Origin: Pannonibacter phragmitetus_B
GTDB lineage: Bacteria; Pseudomonadota; Alphaproteobacteria; Rhizobiales; Stappiaceae
Assembly: GCF_050510895.1 (NCBI RefSeq)
Contig: NZ_JBNINT010000001.1
Span: forward strand, 2,356,001-2,420,000
Reading direction: 5' to 3'
Length of the DNA stretch: 64,000 bases
Part shown: positions 18,221-28,262 of the stretch, piece by piece
Position numbering within the stretch: the stretch's first letter is position 1
Layout: every line of letters begins with the position of its first letter
Notes under the pieces: model-generated
Told to the model about the DNA's origin: nothing
The model's input: the letters and a program-made list of their open reading frames with translations, nothing else
The model's database searches: none
Position numbers and translations under genes: made by a program

Positions 18221-19252
18221 TTAAAAGTGACGGAAGCCGCCCTGCCCTGCAAGCGTGAAAGGGGCAATGCCGCGTGTCAGATGGACAGCGGGCTTGTCAG
18301 CAGCGGATGATTTCACCTGGCCAATGCAGGTTACAGGCACACCGGCAGCTGCGGCATCGGCCTCAAAGGCCTGACCTTGGGCCGGCGGCACGCAGACAAA
18401 CAGCTCATAGTCATCCCCGCCGGTCAGCACAGCGGCAATGAGGCCCGGATCGGAAGCCAGAGCAGCACGGACCGCCTCCGAAAGCGGCACGCTGTCCACA
18501 TCGAGGACCACGTCCACACCCGAATGTCGCGCCACGTGGCCCGCGTCGGCACAGAGCCCATCGGAAATGTCGAGACTGGCGGAAGCATGAGACAGCACGG
18601 CAGAAGCCAGCGCCACACGCGGCTGCGGCAGCAGATAGCGGTTCAGCAGAAACTCAGTATGAACGGGGGAAAGTGACAGCTTTTGTGCCAACCCCGGATC
18701 AAGTCTCAGGGCAAGGCCGAGAGCAGAATCACCGATGGTGCCGGAGACATAGACCAGATCGCCTGTCTTGGCGCCATTGCGCCGCACTGCGTGGCCTTCC
18801 GGCACTTCGCCAAGAGCGGTCACGGACAGGACCATACGCTCGCCGCTGCGGATCGTATCGCCGCCCAGCAGCGGGAACGCAAATTCCGCCTGATCGGTTG
18901 CGAGCCCTGCCGCAAAACCGGTCAGCCATTGCGCGGCACCGCTCTTGGCATGCTCTCCACCAATGCCAAGCCCCAGCAGATAGCCGAGCGGCCTTGCACC
19001 CTTTGCGGCAAGGTCGGACAGGTTGACGCGCAAGGCCTTGCGCGCCACCAGATCAGCAGGGTCACTGGCAAAAAAATGAACGTCCGCCGCCAGCATGTCC
19101 TTGGTCAGGACCAGCTCATGCCCGGCGGAGGGCTTCAGCACGGCGGCGTCATCGGTGAGCGCGAGACTGCCGGGAGCGGTTGCGAGCGGGGCAAAGAAGC
19201 GCTCGATCAGGTCGAACTCGCCCAGCCCCGCATATGCCCCCTCTTTGGCCAT
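18221..19252 (-). CDS. thiL: Thiamine-monophosphate kinase
   Basis: Phosphorylates thiamine monophosphate to the active cofactor thiamine diphosphate. The 343-residue protein has the AIR-synthase-like fold: GEFDLIERFFAPLA, then LTDDAAVLKPSAGHELVLTK, with the metal-binding TDDAAV, the DMLAADVHF stretch, and DISDGLCADAGHVARHSG in the second half. The start at 19252 is one base after the nusB stop, indicating coupling. The nusB-thiL pair is widely conserved. Confidence 0.95.
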   Translation of the reverse strand: MAKEGAYAGLGEFDLIERFFAPLATAPGSLALTDDAAVLKPSAGHELVLTKDMLAADVHFFASDPADLVARKALRVNLSDLAAKGARPLGYLLGLGIGGEHAKSGAAQWLTGFAAGLATDQAEFAFPLLGGDTIRSGERMVLSVTALGEVPEGHAVRRNGAKTGDLVYVSGTIGDSALGLALRLDPGLAQKLSLSPVHTEFLLNRYLLPQPRVALASAVLSHASASLDISDGLCADAGHVARHSGVDVVLDVDSVPLSEAVRAALASDPGLIAAVLTGGDDYELFVCVPPAQGQAFEADAAAAGVPVTCIGQVKSSAADKPAVHLTRGIAPFTLAGQGGFRHF

Positions 19253-19253
19253 A

Positions 19254-19799
19254 TTACTGGCCGTCCTGCGCGTCCTGACCTTCTTTGTCATCAGCTGCAG
19301 GCTCCACCGGCTCCAGCTCGGCGCTGCGCAGCTGGTGGGCCAGACGGTCCAGCACACCGTTGACGAGACGCGGCTCATCCTCGGCGTAGAAGGCCTTCGC
19401 CACGTCGATATACTCGGAGATGATCACCTTCGGCGGCACATCGCGGCGGCGCAGCAGCTCATAGCTGCCTGCGCGCAGAATGGCACGCAGCAGGCTGTCG
19501 ATGCGCTTCAGCGGCCAGTCTTCCACCAGCGCCGTGTGGATGAACGGGTCAAGACGCAGCTGCTCGGCCACAACGCCGCGCACAATGTCCTTGAACCACT
19601 GCTCGTCCGCGTCGCGGTACTGGTAGCCGTCGACTTCCTTGCCAAGGCGGAAGGCGGTGAACTCGTTGACCACATCGGTCACCGAAGAGCCGCCCACATC
19701 CATCTGGTAAAGCGCCTGTACCGCCCCAAGACGGGCGGCACCACGCTTGTTGGCCGGACGGATTTCCGGCCCCTTGTTCTGATCGGCTTCGCCGGTCAT
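19254..19799 (-). CDS. nusB: Transcription antitermination factor NusB
   Basis: RNA-binding factor for rRNA antitermination with NusE. The 181-residue protein is all-helical and shows RGAARLGAVQALYQMDVGG, WFKDIVRGV, and the late conserved RAILRAGSYELLRRRDVP and VIISEYIDVAKAFY. The C-terminal acidic tail is longer than in E. coli, normal for this group. It lies 6 bases after ribH. Confidence 0.95.
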   Translation of the reverse strand: MTGEADQNKGPEIRPANKRGAARLGAVQALYQMDVGGSSVTDVVNEFTAFRLGKEVDGYQYRDADEQWFKDIVRGVVAEQLRLDPFIHTALVEDWPLKRIDSLLRAILRAGSYELLRRRDVPPKVIISEYIDVAKAFYAEDEPRLVNGVLDRLAHQLRSAELEPVEPAADDKEGQDAQDGQ

Positions 19800-19805
19800 G
19801 TCAGT

Positions 19806-20255
19806 TCAAACCCCAAGCCGTTCCCGAAGACGGATCATGTCCAGCGCTGCGCGCGAGGCAGCACCGCCCTTGTCCTTGTCGGTGACCCGGGCACGAGCCC
19901 AGGCCTGTTCATCATTTTCCACCGTCAGAATGCCGTTGCCCAGGGCAAGGTCAGCATCGACGATGAGATCCATCAGCACGCGGGCCGACTCATTGGCGAC
20001 GATGTCGTAATGGGTCGTCTCACCGCGAATGACACAGCCGAGCACCACGAAACCGTCATAGAAGGTGCCGTCGTTTTCCATGGAGGTGAGCACCATGGAC
20101 AGGGCCGCCGGAATTTCCAGAACGCCCGGGACAGCGATCCGGTCATGGGTCGCACCGGCCTCGTCCAGCGCCTTGGCGGCCCCTTCATAGAGCGCATCGG
20201 CGATATCTTCGTAGAATCGGGCTTCAATGATCAGGAGGTGAGGCGCGGAGCTCAT
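19806..20255 (-). CDS. ribH: 6,7-dimethyl-8-ribityllumazine synthase
   Basis: Penultimate enzyme of riboflavin synthesis, joining the ribityl pyrimidine and dihydroxybutanone phosphate. The 149-residue protein has IEARFYEDIADALYEGA, the substrate-binding VPGVLEIPAALS and the catalytic-His region GCVIRGETTHYDIVANES. The start at 20255 matches the usual length; a longer in-frame extension is not family-like. It follows ribE by 85 bases. Confidence 0.96.
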   Translation of the reverse strand: MSSAPHLLIIEARFYEDIADALYEGAAKALDEAGATHDRIAVPGVLEIPAALSMVLTSMENDGTFYDGFVVLGCVIRGETTHYDIVANESARVLMDLIVDADLALGNGILTVENDEQAWARARVTDKDKGGAASRAALDMIRLRERLGV

Positions 20256-20340
20256 CGGTCGTGTCGCTTTCTGTCTGAGAGGTGCGGTCAGGAACCATGC
20301 CTGCCCGATTTTGTCCAGCCTTTTGCGGAGCGCGTGCCCC

Positions 20341-20955
20341 TCAGGCCCCTTCGCGGAATTCGGCAAGGCGCGCGGCATAGCGCGCCATCATGTCGACTTC
20401 AAGGTTTACATTGTCCCCCACCTGCCTTTCGGCCCAGGTGGTTACCGACAGGGTGTGCGGAATGAGGAAGACGGAGAACTCCGTGCCCTCCACCTCATTC
20501 ACTGTCAGCGACGTGCCGTCCAGCGCTACCGATCCCTTGCGGGCGATAAAGGGCGCGAAGGCACGTGGAGCGTCGAAACGGAAATAGACCGTATCCGGAT
20601 GGTCGCGCCGCTCGACGATGCGGGCAAGGCCATCCACATGGCCAAGCACCAGATGGCCGCCCAGTTCCGTGCCAAGGCTGAGCGAGCGCTCCAGATTGAG
20701 CTTCTGCCCTGCCTTCCAGTCCGCAGCCGTGGTCAGGCGCAGGGTTTCCGCACCGCTTTCCACTTCAAACCAGTTGCCGCCAGCCTCGTCACGCCCCTTG
20801 GCTGTCACCGTATGGCACGGGCCGCCGCAGGCAATGGAGGCGCCGATGTCAATCGTATCCACGTCATAGACCGTCGCAATACGCGTGCGCTTGCCGGCAG
20901 GAATATCCGTGACGGAGAGAATGGTGCCAAGATCGGTGACAATTCCGGTGAACAT
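20341..20955 (-). CDS. ribE: Riboflavin synthase alpha chain
   Basis: Dismutates two lumazines to riboflavin. The 204-residue protein starts MFTGIVTDLGTILSV, the family hallmark, and holds the two repeated lumazine-binding barrels with SIACGGPCHTVTAKG in the first and SVALDGTSLTVNEVEG in the second. The normal first-barrel VNGVCLT is replaced by ACGGPCHTV, which is usual in alphaproteobacteria. Its ATG is one base after the ribD stop. Confidence 0.95.
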   Translation of the reverse strand: MFTGIVTDLGTILSVTDIPAGKRTRIATVYDVDTIDIGASIACGGPCHTVTAKGRDEAGGNWFEVESGAETLRLTTAADWKAGQKLNLERSLSLGTELGGHLVLGHVDGLARIVERRDHPDTVYFRFDAPRAFAPFIARKGSVALDGTSLTVNEVEGTEFSVFLIPHTLSVTTWAERQVGDNVNLEVDMMARYAARLAEFREGA

Positions 20956-20956
20956 C

Positions 20957-22126
20957 TCAACTCTCCTTGCGGCGGAACCGCAGCAGCCTGTCCGGCCCGT
21001 AGACGGCCGTATCAACCAGACGGAAATCCGGGTACTCGGCGGTAAAGCCGCCTGCCCCGCCGTCAAACGGCAGGATACGCCCTGCCCCAAGTTCTGCGAC
21101 GCCGTGGAAAATCCAGGTTTCATCCACCACACCGGCCTGCAGGAAGGAGCGGGCAACACGCGCACCGCCCTCCACCATGAGGCGCGTCACGCCCCTGTTC
21201 GCCAGTGCCGTCAGCGCAATCTTCGGCTCAATGCCGTCTTCATTGGCGGGCACGCGGATGACCAGAACACCGGCATCGGCAAGCGCCTGCACCCGTTCGG
21301 GATCGGCCTGATTGCCCGCCACCAGCCACACAGGCACATCGGCTGCGGACTGAACGAGACGGCTCTTCAGCGGCAGCCTTGCGTCCTTGTCCAGCACCAC
21401 ACGCACAGGCGAGCGGTCCTTCATGCCAGCCATGCGGCAGGTCAGTTCCGGATCATCGGCCAGCGCCGTGCCGATGCCGACGAGAATGGCATCGCAACTG
21501 CCGCGAAGGCCATGCACCACATTGCGTGACAGCATACCGGTGATCGCCAGTTGCCCTTCGCCGACGCGGCCAATGCCACCATCGGCAGAAAGCGCCAGCT
21601 TTAGCACCACATCCGGACGCTGATCGGTGACGCGCAGGCGGTGCCCGGCATGAAGCAGGCGGCAGAGGCCTTCCTCGACGCCGGTCGAGACGGAAATTCC
21701 TGCCTCTTCAAGCATGGCAACACCCCGCCCGGCCACACGCGGGCTGGGATCAAGGCAACCGATCACCACACGGGCAACGCCCGCATCACGCAGCGCCAGC
21801 GCGCAGGGCGGCGTGCGGCCGTAGTGAGAGCAAGGTTCCAGCGTAACATAGCAGGTGGCTCCGCGAGCCAGCTCGCCCGCCTGCCGCAGCGCGCTCACTT
21901 CAGCGTGCGGCCCGCCGGGACGCGAAGTCACACCCCGGCCCACGATGACCGGGGCTCCATCCTCAAAACGCACGACAAGGGCACCAACCGAAGGATTGGG
22001 CCAGACCTGCCCCTGCCCGCGCGCCGCAAGGGCGGCAGCAGCCTGCATCAGGCGGCGGTCAATCCCGGTCACGGCAACCTTGCTGCCGGTGGCAGGCGCA
22101 ACAGCAACAGCCTCAGCTTCGCTCAC
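20957..22126 (-). CDS. ribD: Bifunctional riboflavin deaminase/reductase
   Basis: Performs the second and third steps of the pyrimidine branch of riboflavin synthesis. The N-terminal deaminase domain (about residues 20-160) shows zinc ligands HAE in GGPHAEVSAL and PCSHYGRTPPC. The C-terminal reductase domain begins VVLKLALSADGGIGRVG and has LMVEGGARVARSFL. The 389-residue length is normal. It overlaps nrdR by 4 bases (ATGA). Confidence 0.96.
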   Translation of the reverse strand: MSEAEAVAVAPATGSKVAVTGIDRRLMQAAAALAARGQGQVWPNPSVGALVVRFEDGAPVIVGRGVTSRPGGPHAEVSALRQAGELARGATCYVTLEPCSHYGRTPPCALALRDAGVARVVIGCLDPSPRVAGRGVAMLEEAGISVSTGVEEGLCRLLHAGHRLRVTDQRPDVVLKLALSADGGIGRVGEGQLAITGMLSRNVVHGLRGSCDAILVGIGTALADDPELTCRMAGMKDRSPVRVVLDKDARLPLKSRLVQSAADVPVWLVAGNQADPERVQALADAGVLVIRVPANEDGIEPKIALTALANRGVTRLMVEGGARVARSFLQAGVVDETWIFHGVAELGAGRILPFDGGAGGFTAEYPDFRLVDTAVYGPDRLLRFRRKES

Positions 22127-22605
22127 GCATCCTCCTGGGGTTCGTCATTGCCGGGCAAACCGCCCAGTTCACCGAGAAGATCGCGGAAGTCACGCGCTTC
22201 ACGGAAGTTCCGGTATACGGATGCAAAACGCACATAGGCCACATCATCGATGGTCTTCAGACCTTCCATCACATGGGTGCCGATCATCTCGCTGGTGATC
22301 TCGCCTTCACTGGTGCTTTCCAGCTGTCGCACGATACCGCTGACCATACGCTCGATCCGCTCCGGGTCAACCGGGCGCTTGCGCACGGCAATCTCAACAG
22401 AGCGCATCAGCTTTTCGCGGTCAAATGGCACACGGCGGCCGGAACGCTTGACCACCATCAGCTCGCGCAGCTGCACCCGCTCGAAGGTGGTGAACCGTCC
22501 CCCGCAGGTGGAGCAGACACGGCGGCGGCGGATGGCCGTGTTGTCTTCCGTCGGGCGGGAATCCTTAACCTGGGTCTCTTCACCACCGCAAAAAGGGCAA
22601 CGCAT
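22123..22605 (-). CDS. nrdR: Transcriptional repressor NrdR
   Basis: ATP/dATP-sensing repressor of ribonucleotide reductase genes, 160 residues. A zinc ribbon (MRCPFCGGEETQV, then RVCSTCGGRFTTFER) precedes an ATP-cone domain (VVKRSGRRVPFDREKLMRSV). It sits between glyA and ribD, a conserved site in this order of bacteria, and is 168 bases after glyA. Confidence 0.97.
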   Translation of the reverse strand: MRCPFCGGEETQVKDSRPTEDNTAIRRRRVCSTCGGRFTTFERVQLRELMVVKRSGRRVPFDREKLMRSVEIAVRKRPVDPERIERMVSGIVRQLESTSEGEITSEMIGTHVMEGLKTIDDVAYVRFASVYRNFREARDFRDLLGELGGLPGNDEPQEDA

Positions 22606-22722
22606 GTCATCCGTTCCTTATACCAGGGCCCTTAAATGCAGCGCCCTGCAAAGCCTCAAGCACCGCTGCGGCGCAAAGAATCTCGAGGCCGTAAGCTCAT
22701 CGAAATCCGGGCAGAATGCAAA

Positions 22723-22748
22723 CGATCCGCGCCGGAGGGCGCGGACCG
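22723..22748 (-). terminator. Possible weak terminator or attenuator after glyA
   Basis: GGTCCGCGCC and GGCGCGGATC pair across a 4-base loop in the gap between glyA and nrdR. The following CGTTTGCATT on the minus strand is only a poor T-run, so partial termination or RNA processing is more likely than full stop. Confidence 0.4.
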
Positions 22749-22773
22749 GTTCTTGTACTCGTCAATCTGGCTG

Positions 22774-24087
<1,314 letters not shown>

Positions 24088-24289
24088 GGCTAGGTCCTTT
24101 TCAGCGATTCACAAAGGGCCCCTTCGCCCTTTCTTCCGCCCAAGCGCGGGCAAATGACATTGCTCCGGCATTGGCCCTTTCGGGAGCCCTGCACTTAGCA
24201 TAGGCATTCCGGTGAACCAAGTGGCAGACCGTCACAGCGCTCCGCAAATCCGGCACTGATCTGATCCACATCGGAAATGGCGCATAAAT

Positions 24290-24514
24290 TTACGCGGTCC
24301 AGCCCCCGCGCGGCGCTTCCTGCGTGCCGTTTTCATCAGCGAGGCGCTTTGCCAGCTTGCGAAGAGCCAGCGCCTGCAGATCGGACTGTGCCGCATTGAC
24401 CGGGCCGATCACCGAGACTTCGACACCGGTCGCCGCATCAATCGCCACCACCTTCACCTGACGGCCGATGGGGACAAACTCCAGATAGACCTCACCCTTG
24501 GCATGACCGGACAT
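24290..24514 (-). CDS. Small conserved alphaproteobacterial protein (DUF6898-like)
   Basis: A 74-residue protein with MSGHAKGEVYLEFVPIGRQV and VVAIDAATGVEVSVIGPVNA, then a helical ALALRKLAKRLADE segment. It matches my recollection of the DUF6898 family, which occurs near glyA and the L,D-transpeptidase in this group. No function is known. It has the base composition of its neighbours. Confidence 0.7.
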   Translation of the reverse strand: MSGHAKGEVYLEFVPIGRQVKVVAIDAATGVEVSVIGPVNAAQSDLQALALRKLAKRLADENGTQEAPRGGWTA

Positions 24515-24603
24515 GCTGGCATCTCCAGAAAAAGAAAACGGGCAGCGTCTGATAGAGGCGCCTTAAGACGATCAGATGGGCATCATTTTACGCCGCGCAA
24601 CAA

Positions 24604-24627
24604 AAAAGGGAGCCGGAGCTCCCTTTT
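24604..24627 (-). terminator. Rho-independent terminator after the L,D-transpeptidase gene
   Basis: On the minus strand a GGGAGC/GCTCCC stem with a 4-base loop is extended by A-T pairs and followed by TTTTTTG, starting about 24 bases after the stop. Confidence 0.88.
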
Positions 24628-24650
24628 CCAGTCTCATCTGATGCTGCAGC

Positions 24651-25949
24651 TCACTGACCGGGCAGCTGCAGTTCTGCAACGTCGCCATAAAGGCCGTCAC
24701 GGTTGTAAATGTCTTCACGGAAATGCACCGTGCCGTCTTCGTTGGCCCAGGCCGTGATGTAGGTCAGGTACAGGGGCACCTGAGTCTTGAGCTTCACGTC
24801 TTCACGAAGGCCGTCGCGGATGGTCTGGTCAACGCGGGTCCGGTTCCAGTCCGGCGTGGTCGATTCCAGCATCCAGGACACCAGGTCCCGCACGTTCTGG
24901 ACGCGCACGCAACCAGACGAATGGAAGCGGTTGTCGGTGCCAAACAGCGTCTTGGACGGCGTGTCGTGCAGATACACCTGATGGGTGTTGTGGAAGTTGA
25001 TGCGGATGGCACCCAGCGAGTTGATCTCGCCCGGATCCTGCCGGAACTGATACTTCGTTGCTTCGTCCGAGTTCCAGTCGATCTGCTGCCAGGAGAGCTC
25101 GTTGTTCTTCCAGTCGAAGATACGGATCTTGTTCTTGGCCAGATACTCCGGATCCTGCTTCATTTTCGGGATCAGGTCCTTGCGGATGATCGAAACCGGC
25201 ACGGTCCAGTAGGGATTGAAATTGACCTCATAGACCTTGGAATTCAGGATCGGGGTCTGGCGGTCGATCTTGCCGACGACAGCTGTGTGACGCGAGCGCA
25301 CGCGGCCGTTCTGAACGGCCTCGATTTCAGCCGCCGGAATATTCACCATCACATAGCGTTCGCCCAGATCCCCGGAGAGGGAACGCAGGCGCACCAGGTT
25401 GGTTTCCAGCTGGCGCAGGCGCACATCGGCCGGAATGTTCAGGGCTGCGAGCGTGGTCTGCCCAAGCGTGCCATCCGGAATGAGGCCGTGGCGCACCTGG
25501 AACCGGCGAAGAGCGGAATCGACATAGGAATCGAAGGTCGTGGAGACACCGGCCTGCTGCTCAAGATCACCCGAAGCGATCAAGCGGCGGCGGAGCGAGG
25601 CAACGATATTGTCCTCAGCGCCAATGCGCAGCGTCTTGCTGGGAGTGGGCACCGTCTCCCATCCGCCGCGCTGCACGATCATGGAGTACTGGTTGATGGC
25701 AGCCGCCACATATTCAGCCGTCTGCGGAGCGAGAGTTGGCGTCGCAGTCTTGATCGACTGCAGATCCTGTAGCGTCGCGTCGAAACGGTCTTCCCACTCG
25801 GCGCGCTGATTGTACTGCTGCAGAGCCTCAAGAGGCGACTGAGCGCTTGCCGCACCTGCGTAAATGCCTGTCAACGCCCCTGCCAGAGCCGCCGCGCGGG
25901 CCAGAGTGGCGGAAACTTTCGTGATCTGATTCCCGTTGCGCAACAACAC
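24651..25949 (-). CDS. Murein L,D-transpeptidase (YcbB-like)
   Basis: Periplasmic enzyme making 3-3 peptidoglycan cross-links. The 432-residue protein has an N-terminal signal sequence ending around GIYAGAASAQS, a peptidoglycan-binding domain (DSALRRFQVRHGLIPDGTLG, about residues 145-175), and a YkuD catalytic domain with HSSGCVRVQNVRDLVSWML, where the Cys is the nucleophile. In Liberibacter and relatives an enzyme of this kind is controlled by LdtR; here the ldtR gene lies 2.3 kb upstream rather than adjacent. A good terminator follows. Confidence 0.93.
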   Translation of the reverse strand: MLLRNGNQITKVSATLARAAALAGALTGIYAGAASAQSPLEALQQYNQRAEWEDRFDATLQDLQSIKTATPTLAPQTAEYVAAAINQYSMIVQRGGWETVPTPSKTLRIGAEDNIVASLRRRLIASGDLEQQAGVSTTFDSYVDSALRRFQVRHGLIPDGTLGQTTLAALNIPADVRLRQLETNLVRLRSLSGDLGERYVMVNIPAAEIEAVQNGRVRSRHTAVVGKIDRQTPILNSKVYEVNFNPYWTVPVSIIRKDLIPKMKQDPEYLAKNKIRIFDWKNNELSWQQIDWNSDEATKYQFRQDPGEINSLGAIRINFHNTHQVYLHDTPSKTLFGTDNRFHSSGCVRVQNVRDLVSWMLESTTPDWNRTRVDQTIRDGLREDVKLKTQVPLYLTYITAWANEDGTVHFREDIYNRDGLYGDVAELQLPGQ

Positions 25950-26239
25950 CCGTCGCTCCCTTTCGCATCGCGTGGAGGTTCACCTTGCCTGTGCTGATCT
26001 GCAGATACTGCGCCGTCTGCAAGCCGGTGAATTCCAGTTAACCACACGGCGGCTTAACAAATTGCAGCCTAGGCCCGTTCGGCCGCCGCATGCCCAAACG
26101 GTGAAAACCCCTGCGCAACCGTCAGCCGCTGTCTATGCTCATGGCACAGCAGTGATGATGACCAATAGTCAGGGGTTTATGGCCGAAACATGTCCAGTAA
26201 ACACATCTCAGCCAAAAAGCGAGCGCTGCTGCAGCAAGG

Positions 26240-27151
26240 CTACACTGCGTTTTCTGCATGAGCTGCCGCGGCAGTTTCTTCGGGCAGACGGCAGGTTTCT
26301 GAAATCCACTGCGCGAAGGCGGCCATCGCCCGCGTTTGCGGGCGGTCCGAGGGCCAGACCAGAATATAGCGTCCGGCAGCAACCGTAATCGGGAACGGCT
26401 GGAAAAGCCGTCCTTGCAAGATCTGGCGCTGAAACATGGCAACAGGAAGGAGCGCTGCCCCAACACCATCAGCCGCCAGTTCCGCCAGCGCAACCGAGCT
26501 GTCGAAGACCGGCCCCTTGATTGGCGGCACTTGTGTCCGGGCCGCCTCGAACCATTGCGGCCACTCGGCGCTGCGATAGCTGCGCAGAAGAAGCATCTTC
26601 GCAAGATCAGATGGTTCATGTAGCTGGCTCGCCAACTGAGGGGCGCAAAGGGGCGACAGGGGCGCCTCCATCAACGGAAGCGCATCATGCCCGCTCCAGC
26701 CGCTGGCGCCAAAGCGAATGGCCATGTCCAGACCTTCACGCAGGATCTCGACCCGGTTGTTGTTCGTCGAAATCCGCAGGTCGATTTCAGGGTGCGCGTT
26801 GCAGAAAGCATCCAGCCTCGGCATCAGCCAGCCAAGGGCAAAGGTTGTGTTGACGCCGATATTCAGCACTTCCACGTGCCGTTTGCCCTGAAACCAGTCG
26901 AGCGTGCGGCCGATCACATCGAAACTGTGTTCGAGAACCGGCGCAAGCAGCCGCGCTTCATCCGTCGGCACGAGACCTTGAGAGGTGCGCTGGAACAGGA
27001 TCACACCGAGTTGATCTTCCAGTCTTGCGATCTGATGGCTAACGGCGGCTTGCGTCACGCGCAGTTCGACCGCAGCCTTCGTAAAGCTGCCCTGCCGCAT
27101 GGCGACTTCAAAGACACGCAGCGCATTGAGGGGAAGATCTGGCCGGTCCAT
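26240..27151 (-). CDS. LysR-family regulator (GcvA/AmpR type) of the adjacent beta-lactamase
   Basis: DNA-binding regulator of 303 residues. The N-terminal helix-turn-helix shows LNALRVFEVAMRQGSFTKAA and VTQAAVSHQIARLEDQLG, the GcvA/AmpR signature. The remainder is the effector-binding domain (RFGASGWSGHDALPLMEAPL). It is divergent from the beta-lactamase across 143 bases, the classical ampR-ampC layout, so control of that gene is likely. Start 27151 was chosen because MDRPDLPLNALRVFE fits the family; an upstream extension to 27208 does not. Confidence 0.9.
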   Translation of the reverse strand: MDRPDLPLNALRVFEVAMRQGSFTKAAVELRVTQAAVSHQIARLEDQLGVILFQRTSQGLVPTDEARLLAPVLEHSFDVIGRTLDWFQGKRHVEVLNIGVNTTFALGWLMPRLDAFCNAHPEIDLRISTNNNRVEILREGLDMAIRFGASGWSGHDALPLMEAPLSPLCAPQLASQLHEPSDLAKMLLLRSYRSAEWPQWFEAARTQVPPIKGPVFDSSVALAELAADGVGAALLPVAMFQRQILQGRLFQPFPITVAAGRYILVWPSDRPQTRAMAAFAQWISETCRLPEETAAAAHAENAV

Positions 27152-27153
27152 CG

Positions 27154-27170
27154 CATTACTTTTCCTAATG
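27154..27170. promoter_or_regulatory. Candidate LysR-type operator (T-N11-A box)
   Basis: CATTACTTTTCCTAATG is an inverted repeat (CATTA/TAATG) containing the T-N11-A pattern used by LysR-type regulators. It lies just upstream of the regulator start in the divergent region. A second inverted repeat, ACATCA-AC-TGATGT, is at 27230-27243, about 50 bases before the beta-lactamase start. Confidence 0.45.
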
Positions 27171-27294
27171 TCGCGCCTGAAGATTTGTCGTTTGAGTGCC
27201 AAATGCAAGCCGAAATAGAAAAGGCCATGACATCAACTGATGTTGCTTAACCGCCAGTGCATTTTCATGCGCACGGAATTTCCAAGGATTGATC

Positions 27295-28176
27295 ATGCCC
27301 AAAACGCTTTCCCATCTCTGCCGGTCCGCTCAGGCCTTTGCCTTGGCCCTGCTTCTGGCCTCCCCCGCCGCCGCAAATCCGGCAGACGCTCAACTCACTG
27401 AAGTTGTTTCCAAAATCGAAACCCGGCTGAATGCCCGCGTTGGAGTTGCGCTGCATGACACCGGCAGCGGCTGGACATGGACAAATCGCGCCGATGAGCG
27501 GTTTCTGATGAACAGCACCTTCAAGGCCCCGCTCTGTGGCGCCGTTCTGGCCGCAGCGGATGCAGGAACGCTGAGCCTTGATGAGAAGCTGCCCATTCTC
27601 CGCTCCGAAATCCTGTCCTACGCGCCCGTGACAGAGAAAAAGTGGGCCAGTCCATGTCCCTGAGCGAATTGTGCCGGGCAACCGTCGACATGAGCGACAA
27701 CACTGCCGCCAATCTTCTGATCAAGCGGCTTGGGGTACGCAAGCGGTGACGGCGTTTTTCCGTGAGGTCGGCGACACCGTCAGCCGTCTGGACAGGCTTG
27801 AACCGGCAATGAATACGTTCAAGGCCGGTGATCCACGCGATACCACCTCCCCGCAGCCATGTCCGCGACACTAGAAAAGCTGCTCCTCGGCGATATCCTG
27901 ACCCCCGCCTCCCGCAATCAGCTGACGGAGTGGATGAGCGGCGGCGGTGTCACGGGCGCCCTCCTGCGCGAGACTGCGCCGGACGGCTGGCAGATTGCCG
28001 ACAAGTCCGGCAGCGGCAAACGGACGCGCAACATCATCGCCATGATCACGCCGCCGGACCAGGCACCGTGGATCGCCGTGATTTTCGTGTCGGATGTGGA
28101 GGCGGACTTTGCCACGCGGAATGCGGCCCTGCAGGAGATCAGCGCTGCCGTGATCAGCCTCATCCAGGCACATTGA
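27295..28176 (+). CDS. bla: Class A beta-lactamase (three frameshifts in this sequence)
   Basis: Periplasmic serine beta-lactamase. All class A motifs are present but lie in different frames: STFK (nucleophile Ser), SDN in VDMSDNTAANLL, the general-base Glu in RLDRLEPAMN, and KSG in IADKSGSGKR. Adding one base to each of three runs, at 27637-27641 (A), 27732-27735 (G) and 27849-27852 (C), gives a continuous 294-residue protein with a signal peptide ending near LLASPAAANP. AAGGA precedes ATG 27295. Either sequencing errors or real decay could explain three breaks; the matching error type elsewhere favours errors. Control by the divergent LysR gene is likely. Confidence 0.88.
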
Positions 28177-28198
28177 CCGCGCACATCCCGCGATAAAG

Positions 28199-28233
28199 AA
28201 AGGCCCGCGCCGGATGTCCGGCACGGGCCTTTT
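28199..28233. terminator. Bidirectional terminator between bla and ldtR
   Basis: A 15-base stem with one mismatch (arms AAAGGCCCGCGCCGG and CCGGCACGGGCCTTT) has T-rich sequence on both sides, serving the converging bla and ldtR genes. Confidence 0.88.
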
Positions 28234-28262
28234 CATTTCGTGCTGCCTGAAGTCTCTGCAGA

